DNA of 32,668 nt. Source: an uncultured Lachnospiraceae bacterium. Its GTDB lineage: Bacteria; Bacillota; Clostridia; Lachnospirales; Lachnospiraceae. Below, piece by piece: positions 25,357 through 32,668 of this stretch. A program made the position numbers and the translations under genes. The notes below the pieces were generated by a model. It made no database searches. It worked only from the letters and a program-made list of their open reading frames with translations, and was not told the DNA's origin. Positions within the stretch are counted from its first letter, which is position 1. Every line of letters starts with the position of its first letter. The stretch spans positions 1 through 32,668 of the forward strand of contig CAMOYN010000003.1 in the NCBI GenBank assembly GCA_946630035.1, written 5' to 3'.

Positions 25357-26058
25357 TTAACGGTTCTTGATTTCAAAACGATAACCAATCCCCCAGACAG
25401 TAGCCAGACGCCAGTTTTTGTGGTCACCCAGCTTTTCGCGAAGCCTCTTGATATGGACATCCACGGTGCGGCTGTCACCGACATATTCATATCCCCAGAT
25501 ATGATCCAGGAGCTGCTCACGGGTAAATACCTGATTGGGAGAAGAGGCCAGGAAATATAACAATTCCAGCTCTTTCGGCGGCATATCCAGATCTTTCCCG
25601 TTGAATGTGACAGAGTAATTTGTCAGATTGATAGTGAGGTCCGGAAGCTGGACAATCTTGGCGGGGACGCTGCCGGAGGGAGCCGGCTGCTGGGAAGTCC
25701 GCCGCAGCACCGCTTTAACCCGGGCCACGATCTCTTTACAGTCAAAGGGCTTGATGATATAGTCGTCCGCACCGAGTTCCAGACCAAGAACTTTATCAAA
25801 AACTTCCCCTTTGGCGGAAAGCATTATGATAGGGACCTGGGATTCCCGGCGGATCTCCCGACAGACCTGATAACCGTCCATGCCGGGGAGCATCAGATCC
25901 AGCAGGATCAGATCCGGCCCGAAGACATGGAAGGCGGTAAGTGCGGATTCCCCGTCCGCTACGGTCTTCGTAGCATAACATTCTTTCACCAGATAAAGAG
26001 ACAATAATTCAGATATATTGGGATCATCATCGACGATCAGTATTTTCTGTTTGGACAT
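25357..26058 (-). CDS. OmpR-family response regulator
   Basis: ILIVDDDPNISELL, LILLDLMLPGMDG, ADDYIIKPFD, SRTVDVHIKRLREKLG, VWGIGYRFE. Confidence 0.95.
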   Translation of the reverse strand: MSKQKILIVDDDPNISELLSLYLVKECYATKTVADGESALTAFHVFGPDLILLDLMLPGMDGYQVCREIRRESQVPIIMLSAKGEVFDKVLGLELGADDYIIKPFDCKEIVARVKAVLRRTSQQPAPSGSVPAKIVQLPDLTINLTNYSVTFNGKDLDMPPKELELLYFLASSPNQVFTREQLLDHIWGYEYVGDSRTVDVHIKRLREKLGDHKNWRLATVWGIGYRFEIKNR

Positions 26059-26115
26059 AAGGGCCTCCGATTTTTTGGCAGTAAAGGAAACACGGAAATA
26101 TCCGATTTCACTTTT

Positions 26116-28488
26116 CTATTTGAAAGTGACAATGGTCACTCCGTAGCCACCTTCGTCGTATTCCGCTTCCCGGTAACCCGAAATGCGGGATTTATCCTTT
26201 CGCAGGAATTCTCTTACAGCACTGCGAAGTGTTCCTGTACCCCGGCCATGGATGATTCTGGCGGTGGGGTAGTGGGCCAGATAGGCATCGTCCAGATACT
26301 TGTCCAGAAGAGGAAGCGCTTCATCCACCGTTTTTCCGATCAGGTTCAGCTCTCCTGTGACGGATGAAGATTTTGCCATGCGGATCGCACCGGTGCCATG
26401 TTTCTGCTTCTTGCCCTCGTAGGAAACGGTGGCTTCCTGGAGCAGTTCCAGATCACTGATCTTGACATTCGAGCGAAGAATACCCATCTGGACGGTCACT
26501 TCTCCCTTGGCATTGGGGAGTGAGCTGATGGTACCGTTCAGACCGAGGGAAAGAACCTGGACGGCATCTCCGATATGGAAGTCTTCCGGAGCAGTGGTAC
26601 CTGTCTTTTTCTTCTTTTTTTGTCCCTGACTCAATTTGCGGTCATGCGCGTCAATCCGGCTGCGAAGACCGGCGCGCTCCGCCTCCATCTCACTGGTGAC
26701 CCGGACTCCCTGCTTGTTGAGATTCCGTATAACCCGGTCCGCCTCGTCTTTGGCATCCTGCAGGATATTGCGGGCTTCCTCTCTTGCCTGCCGCAGAATG
26801 GTTTCTTTGCGGTCTGCCATGTTATCCAGTTTGTTCTTTACTTCCTTCTGCATGCGGGAGGCTTCCGCCCGCATACGTTCCGATTCCTGCCGGTCTTTTT
26901 CCAGCTGAATCCGTTTCTCTTCCAGGTCAGAGATGACATCCTCAAATGCCTCATCCTTCTCGCCGATGGAGGCCTGGGCTTCTTCGATGATGTCCTCCAT
27001 CAGCCCCAGTTTGCGGGAGATGGCAAAAGCATTACTCTTACCGGGAACACCGATCAGCAGCCGGTAGGTAGGACGGAGGGTGGCTACATCAAACTCACAG
27101 GAAGCATTTTCCACACCCGGTGTGGAGAGAGCATAGATCTTCAGCTCCGAGTAGTGGGTGGTAGCGATCGTATGAATGTGTCTGCGGTGAAGTCTCTGTA
27201 AAATCGCCATGGCCAGAGCGGCTCCTTCCACAGGATCCGTGCCGGCCCCCAGCTCATCAAAGAGAACCAGAGATGCCTCGTCAGCTGAATTCAGAATCCG
27301 CACCGTATTGGTCATATGGGCCGAAAACGTGGAGAGATTCTGTTCAATGCTCTGCTCATCCCCTATATCCGCATAGACTTCATTGAAGATGCCGAGTTTC
27401 GAACCCGAATCCGCAGGAATATGCAGTCCGGACTGTCCCATCAGGGTAAAGAGCCCTACCGTCTTCAGTGTGACTGTTTTTCCGCCCGTGTTGGGACCGG
27501 TGATAACCAGAAGGTCAAATTTGCCTCCCAGCCAGAGATCGATGGGAACCACTTGCTTCGCAGGGAGCAGGGGGTGTCGTGCTTTTTTAATACGGATATA
27601 ACGGTCTTCGGAAAACAACGGTTCGCTTCCTTTGTATGAACGGGATAACTGCGCTTTGGCGAAGACAAAATCCAGATGGGTCAGTATGGTTACATCCGCG
27701 GCGATCTCTTCCGGATGCTCGGCGGCCCGGGAAGACAGTTCGGCCAGCACGGCTTCAATCTCTTTCTGCTCCTGGACAGAAAGCTCCTTCAGTTCGTTGT
27801 TCAGACGTACGATGGGCATCGGCTCGATGAAAAGGGTAGAGCCACTGCCGGACTGATCGTGAACCAGACCGGGAACCTGGGCCCGGTATTCCGTCTTCAC
27901 AGGGAGGCAGTATCTCCCGTCACGAACCGTGATAACACCATCCTGCAGCATGGTGCGGTGGCTGTTTAGAAGAGCGTTCAGCTGATCATGAATCCGGTTC
28001 TGCACACCACGCATATTTCTTCGCACTTTGGACAGACCGGGACTGGCATCATCACTTACTTCTTCTTCTGAAGGCAGACAGCGGGTGATCTCATTGTACA
28101 GAGAAGGCAGAGGCTCCAGTCCGGAAAAATATCCTTCCAGGGAATCCGGGTCTTCCCGGTCCTCTCTGTGACCGTAGGCCTTCACCCTTGCGGCAGCACC
28201 CAGCAGGGAAGCGACAGAAAGCAGTTCCCGGGGACTCAGTGAGGATCCCACAGAGAGTCGCATCAGAGAACCGCGGACATCGGTCACTCCGGCAAAGGAA
28301 AGGCTGCCTTTTCCGATCAGACGCATCTCGGCGTCACTCGTCTCTTTCTGGGCGGTGAGAATCTCGTTCCGGTCCGTCATCGGACGGAGCTCTTCGCACT
28401 TCTTTTTCCCAGAGGGAGAATGAGCAAGATCGGTTAAACGATGTATGATTTTATAGAATTCCAACGTATTATATATTTTCTCATTCAT
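26116..28488 (-). CDS. mutS2: Endonuclease MutS2 with C-terminal Smr domain
   Basis: TGPNTGGKTVTLKTVGL Walker A, LVLFDELGAGTDPVEGAALA, TTHYSELK; Smr: RIIHGRGTGTLRSAVREFL. Start MNEKIYNTLEF at 28488. Confidence 0.95.
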   Translation of the reverse strand: MNEKIYNTLEFYKIIHRLTDLAHSPSGKKKCEELRPMTDRNEILTAQKETSDAEMRLIGKGSLSFAGVTDVRGSLMRLSVGSSLSPRELLSVASLLGAAARVKAYGHREDREDPDSLEGYFSGLEPLPSLYNEITRCLPSEEEVSDDASPGLSKVRRNMRGVQNRIHDQLNALLNSHRTMLQDGVITVRDGRYCLPVKTEYRAQVPGLVHDQSGSGSTLFIEPMPIVRLNNELKELSVQEQKEIEAVLAELSSRAAEHPEEIAADVTILTHLDFVFAKAQLSRSYKGSEPLFSEDRYIRIKKARHPLLPAKQVVPIDLWLGGKFDLLVITGPNTGGKTVTLKTVGLFTLMGQSGLHIPADSGSKLGIFNEVYADIGDEQSIEQNLSTFSAHMTNTVRILNSADEASLVLFDELGAGTDPVEGAALAMAILQRLHRRHIHTIATTHYSELKIYALSTPGVENASCEFDVATLRPTYRLLIGVPGKSNAFAISRKLGLMEDIIEEAQASIGEKDEAFEDVISDLEEKRIQLEKDRQESERMRAEASRMQKEVKNKLDNMADRKETILRQAREEARNILQDAKDEADRVIRNLNKQGVRVTSEMEAERAGLRSRIDAHDRKLSQGQKKKKKTGTTAPEDFHIGDAVQVLSLGLNGTISSLPNAKGEVTVQMGILRSNVKISDLELLQEATVSYEGKKQKHGTGAIRMAKSSSVTGELNLIGKTVDEALPLLDKYLDDAYLAHYPTARIIHGRGTGTLRSAVREFLRKDKSRISGYREAEYDEGGYGVTIVTFK

Positions 28489-28659
28489 GTATAACAGTGT
28501 ACCATAACAGACGGAAAAGTGCAATCTGGTGCAAAAATGGGGATGACAAATAATGAAAACTGAATTATACTGTTGGTTATGGGGAGCGACTGCTTGACAT
28601 TGAACAGCGAAAGGTTATGAACCTGAGTACTATTTAATAACCTGGAGGAACTCAGATCC

Positions 28660-30147
28660 ATGTCAGAAGCGAAGGGAAAGGATACTAAGAAGAAAGAAGA
28701 AATTGAAAAAGGAAACAGAGCATTTATCCGGGAGACAATTCAGGAGCCCAGAAAGAAAAGGAATATCCTGAAATCCATTCTTACGGCTTCCGCAGTTGGA
28801 ATTGCTTTCGGAGTGTCTGCCAGCCTGAGTTTTGCGCTGGCCGGCAACTGGTTTCCTCAGGTGTTGGATTATACGGCGGAAAGTACCAGGGAGAGTATTG
28901 CAATACCGAGGGATCAGACCCCCAGTTCAACCGCATTGGAAGATATTGCTACGACCTCGTCGGAAACATCGACGGAGACTGTGGCAGAAACTGTGGAAGA
29001 GACCTCGACAGAATCACTGGAAGAGACCTCGGCAGTGATCTCGACAGAAACGGAAAGTTCGGCCTGGGAAGAAACGGAAAATCTGCGGCAGGAGTATCTG
29101 AACGACCACATTGAAGCCGTGCTGGAATCCATGCTGGAGAACCTGGACAGTGAAGATTTTGAAGTAGACAACGGGGTAGTCACAGCCGACACCGCAGAAT
29201 GCATTGATCAGGTACAGCATATCACAAAAGAGCTGAAGAACAGCATGGTACTTGTCACAACCAATTCAGAAGAGGAAGACGTTTTTAATCACGCTTATGT
29301 CCGCAGTCAGGAGGCCTTCGGAGTAGTGCTGGCAGTGACCGGCCAGGATGTTCGGATCCTGACGGAATCCTATCTGCTGGAGGATGCTGACAGTGTACAT
29401 ATTGTGTTGAACAATAAAAAGATTTACGGAGCGAAACTGATCGGGATGGACCGCACCACGGGAATTGCCTGCGTCTCGATTCCCATCGAGACCATCGAAG
29501 CGGAGGATATGTCCTGCCTGAAGCCTGTCAGACTGGGAAATTCCTACCTGCTGGAGCCAGGCGATATCGTTGTGGCCCTGGGAAATCCGATGGGCTATGT
29601 TCCTTCGGTCGGCTGGGGGATTGTGTCCTATATCGAGAGAAATCATCAGGGAACAGATCTGATTTTCCAGCTGATCCAGACCGATATTGCCGGGGACACG
29701 GCGGCCACAGGGTTCCTGGTAAATACCCAGGGAGAGATGGTCGGCTGGATAAAACAGGATTACAGCGATGAGAGCCGTAAACACCTGATTGCCGCCTTAT
29801 CCATTTCAGATATAAAGGGACACCTGGAATCGATTACCAATGGCGGAGACCTGACCAGCCTGGGGATCCAGGTTCTGGAAATCAACCGGGAGATGAAGCA
29901 GGAACAGAACCTTCCCGGCGGACTCTATATTTCCCGCTGCATCAGTGACGGACCTGCCTTCAATGCAGGGATTCAGAACGGGGATATCATAATCCGGCTC
30001 GGCGACACCCGGCTGTCCACCCTGACCGACCTCCAGACTGCCCTGGCCAAGTGTGAGCCGGGAGAGACGGTGGATGCGGTCGTTTTGCGCGGGAGCCGAG
30101 GGGTCTATGCGGAACAGGTATTTGAAGTGACACTGAGCGCAAGATAA
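28660..30147 (+). CDS. Membrane-anchored HtrA/DegP-like protein with PDZ domain; catalytic triad apparently lost
   Basis: N-terminal TM, Thr/Glu-rich linker; LGNPMGYVPSVGWGIVS, IQTDIAGDTAATGFLVNTQGEMVGW; PDZ GGLYISRCISDGPAFNAGIQNGDIIIRLGDTRL. Confidence 0.83.
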   Translation: MSEAKGKDTKKKEEIEKGNRAFIRETIQEPRKKRNILKSILTASAVGIAFGVSASLSFALAGNWFPQVLDYTAESTRESIAIPRDQTPSSTALEDIATTSSETSTETVAETVEETSTESLEETSAVISTETESSAWEETENLRQEYLNDHIEAVLESMLENLDSEDFEVDNGVVTADTAECIDQVQHITKELKNSMVLVTTNSEEEDVFNHAYVRSQEAFGVVLAVTGQDVRILTESYLLEDADSVHIVLNNKKIYGAKLIGMDRTTGIACVSIPIETIEAEDMSCLKPVRLGNSYLLEPGDIVVALGNPMGYVPSVGWGIVSYIERNHQGTDLIFQLIQTDIAGDTAATGFLVNTQGEMVGWIKQDYSDESRKHLIAALSISDIKGHLESITNGGDLTSLGIQVLEINREMKQEQNLPGGLYISRCISDGPAFNAGIQNGDIIIRLGDTRLSTLTDLQTALAKCEPGETVDAVVLRGSRGVYAEQVFEVTLSAR

Positions 30148-30237
30148 CCGCTGCGCAATAAGTAATGTGCGGCGCACCTTGTGCAGCGCAGCAGTAACAC
30201 AAAAATCAGACAGAAAGATACATAGGTTATTTTACAC

Positions 30238-31179
30238 ATGAAATGGATACAGAGTATGCGGGAATCCGATCGGATTTCGGACATCTATCTTTGCAAAAAC
30301 AAGATTAATGCCAAGACGAAGGCAGGGAAAACCTACTATTCGTTACAGCTGCAGGACAAAACGGGGACCATCGATGCCAAGATCTGGGATCTGTCCAGCG
30401 GGATTGATCACTTTGAAACCATGGATTACATCCATATTGATGGCGATGTGACCACCTATCAGGGGAGCCTTCAGCTGAACATACGCCGGGTCCGCATCGC
30501 CCACGAAGGGGAGTATAACGCCGCCGATTATCTTCCGGCCACACCCTACGACCGGAAAGAGATGGCACGGAAACTCACGGAACTGGTGACCAGCGTGGAG
30601 GATCCCCATTACCGGGAACTGCTGTCCTCCTTTTTCCAGAAAGACCGTGACTTTGCGATCCGTTTCGTAAATCATTCTGCCGCTAAAAGTGTACATCACA
30701 GCTTCGTCGGAGGACTGCTTCAGCATACCCTTCGCGTGGCAGAACTGTGCGATTTCTATTGCAGACAATATCCTGCACTGAACAGGGACCTTCTGATCAC
30801 CGGGGCCCTCTGCCATGATATAGGAAAAACCAGAGAACTGGCAGCTTTCCCACAGAACGATTACACCGATGAAGGACAGCTGATCGGACATATTGTGATC
30901 GGCTATGAGATGGTCATGGAACGCATCCGGACCATCCCGGATTTCCCGGAGAAAAAGGCGGCGGAACTGGGCCATCTTATCCTTTCCCATCACGGAGAAC
31001 TGGAGTATGGCTCCCCCAAAAAGCCGGCTCTGATCGAGGCGATGGCGCTGCATTTCGCAGACAACACGGATGCAAAAATGGAGACCATGACAGAACTCCT
31101 CTCCGGCGCATTAAATGACACCGACTGGCTGGGATACCAGCGCCTGCTGGATACCAATATCCGCAAGACCAGCCGGTAA
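30238..31179 (+). CDS. yhaM: YhaM-like 3'-5' exoribonuclease (OB-fold plus HD domain)
   Basis: LQLQDKTGTIDAKIWDLS OB motif; VHHSFVGGLLQHTLRVAELC...LLITGALCHDIGKTREL HD motif; LSHHGELEYGSPKKPALIEAMALHFADN. Confidence 0.88.
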   Translation: MKWIQSMRESDRISDIYLCKNKINAKTKAGKTYYSLQLQDKTGTIDAKIWDLSSGIDHFETMDYIHIDGDVTTYQGSLQLNIRRVRIAHEGEYNAADYLPATPYDRKEMARKLTELVTSVEDPHYRELLSSFFQKDRDFAIRFVNHSAAKSVHHSFVGGLLQHTLRVAELCDFYCRQYPALNRDLLITGALCHDIGKTRELAAFPQNDYTDEGQLIGHIVIGYEMVMERIRTIPDFPEKKAAELGHLILSHHGELEYGSPKKPALIEAMALHFADNTDAKMETMTELLSGALNDTDWLGYQRLLDTNIRKTSR

Positions 31180-31266
31180 AAAAGCTTAGCCGGTAAAAGC
31201 GCTTCCGGAAGGACAGGCTGCAGAAAACGATAACCAGAAACATTCTATCCACAGAACAGACAAGAC

Positions 31267-32668
31267 ATGGAAAAAAATACAATTCTACAGATACACATAG
31301 AAGATATGACAGAACAGGGGGAAGGGATCGGCAAAGCCGATGGCTACCCCCTTTTTGTAAAGGACACCGTCATCGGAGATCTGGCCGAAGTAAAAGTCAT
31401 CAAAGATAAAAAGACATACGGATACGGGAAACTGCTCCGCATCCTGGAACCATCCCCCGACCGGGTAACTCCCCGCTGCCCCGTAGCCGGCCCCTGCGGA
31501 GGCTGCCAGCTGCAGAACCTGAATTATAGCGCACAGCTGGAATTCAAACGAAAAAAAGTGGCAAATCATCTGAGAAGACTGGGCGGATTTCAACAGTTAG
31601 AGGTCAACCCGGTAATCGGCATGGAGCACCCCTGGGAATACCGGAACAAATGCCAGGTACCCGTGGGCCGCGGAAAAGACGGCCAGCCTGTGATGGGATT
31701 TTATGCCGGGAGAACCCACAGCATCATAGAAACAGAACAGTGCTGCCTGGGAGATCCGGTCAACGAGAAAATCCTCTCCCTGATCCGGGAGCATATGATC
31801 CGGTGGAAGATAGAACCCTATGACGAGAAGAGCGGCAAAGGCCTGATCCGCCATATCCTGATCCGCCAGGGCCGGAAAACCGGCCAGATCATGGTCTGCC
31901 TTGTGATCAACGGCCAGCGGATATCCCACGCAGAACAGCTGGTGGACGAGCTGAAGAAAATCCCCGGTCTCACCTCGGTAAGCCTAAACATTAACAGAGA
32001 AAAGAATAATACCATACTGGGACAAAAGCTGATTTATCTGTACGGAGAGGAATACATAACCGACGGGATCGGAGACATTGCATTTCGAATCTCCCCTCTG
32101 TCCTTCTTTCAGGTAAACCCCGTACAGACAGAAAAACTATATGCCAAAGCCCTGGAATTCGCCGGGCTCACCGGCGAAGAAACCGTCTGGGATCTTTATT
32201 GCGGAGCCGGGACCATATCCCTCTTCCTCGCACAACACGCCAAACAGGTATACGGCGTTGAAATCGTACCCTCCGCAGTGGAAAACGCCCGGGAAAACGC
32301 CAGACAGAATCACATCACCAATGCACAGTTCTTCCTGGGAAAATCCGAAGAAGTCCTCCCGGAACACTACGATCAGATATACCGGGAAACCGGAAAACAC
32401 CTCCAGGCAGACGTAATCGTCGTAGATCCTCCCCGCAAAGGCTGCGAACGCCAGCTGCTGGAAACCATGCTGGCCATGTCCCCCCAACGGATCGTATATG
32501 TCAGCTGCGACTCCGCCACCCTCGCCCGGGACCTGAAAATCCTTTGCAGCGATGGAAATTATGAAATCAAAGCAGTACAGCCCGTCGACATGTTCCCGCA
32601 AACCGTGCACATCGAGACGGTATGTCTTTTGTCCAAACTATCTGAGGCAAAGCATCATATCAGCGTTC
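31267..32668 (+). CDS. rlmD: 23S rRNA (uracil-5-)-methyltransferase RlmD/RumA family, truncated by window edge
   Basis: My translation from ATG 31267: MEKNTILQIHIEDMTEQGEGIGKADGYPLFVKDTVIGD...CPVAGPCGGCQLQ...SFFQVNP...WDLYCGAGTISLFLA...VDPPRKGC...YVSCDSATLARDL...HIETVCLLSKLSEAKHHISV; no stop before 32668. Confidence 0.92.
   Translation, partial: MEKNTILQIHIEDMTEQGEGIGKADGYPLFVKDTVIGDLAEVKVIKDKKTYGYGKLLRILEPSPDRVTPRCPVAGPCGGCQLQNLNYSAQLEFKRKKVANHLRRLGGFQQLEVNPVIGMEHPWEYRNKCQVPVGRGKDGQPVMGFYAGRTHSIIETEQCCLGDPVNEKILSLIREHMIRWKIEPYDEKSGKGLIRHILIRQGRKTGQIMVCLVINGQRISHAEQLVDELKKIPGLTSVSLNINREKNNTILGQKLIYLYGEEYITDGIGDIAFRISPLSFFQVNPVQTEKLYAKALEFAGLTGEETVWDLYCGAGTISLFLAQHAKQVYGVEIVPSAVENARENARQNHITNAQFFLGKSEEVLPEHYDQIYRETGKHLQADVIVVDPPRKGCERQLLETMLAMSPQRIVYVSCDSATLARDLKILCSDGNYEIKAVQPVDMFPQTVHIETVCLLSKLSEAKHHISV

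Noticed and set aside
28594-28620. TTGACA promoter upstream of the HtrA-like gene
   Set aside because: No convincing -10 at 16-18 nt spacing; the AGGTTAT/ATAACCT inverted repeat nearby is short. Left unannotated.

Overview
Chromosomal window from a Gram-positive anaerobe, most likely Lachnospiraceae/Clostridia judging by gene families and RBS style (inference). No tRNA, rRNA, CRISPR array, prophage or transposase was seen. Most of the window is housekeeping: gapA, lspA, CorA, pip, an aminotransferase, a citrate-type transporter, two two-component systems, CYTH, trmL, mutS2, a YhaM-like HD protein, and rlmD cut by the right edge. The most interesting part is the first ~8 kb. It holds a small membrane-anchored protein, a cytochrome b-like protein, an FrdA/SdhA-like flavoprotein and an FrdB-like Fe-S protein. 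These are followed by a divergent MarR regulator, an ApbE (FAD:protein FMN transferase) lipoprotein, and a large secreted protein. That secreted protein has two ~230-aa repeats, each carrying DAVTSAT, which matches the ApbE flavinylation consensus Dxx(s/t)gAT. A DAVSSAS variant occurs in the small protein at the head of the fumarate reductase-like operon. I propose an extracytosolic flavinylation/redox module with non-classical acceptors. Other notable items: an FrdA-like protein lacking the covalent-FAD His; a lipoprotein with two tandem trigger-factor-like halves; an HtrA-like protein lacking all three catalytic residues; an aminotransferase with a ~130-aa C-terminal extension; a GAPDH with a Lys/Ala-rich tail; a standalone half-AIRS protein; a ~136-nt near-perfect intergenic palindrome; covarying intergenic hairpins; a Fur-like box upstream of apbE; a terminator-like 5' leader hairpin; and two unlisted small membrane ORFs.
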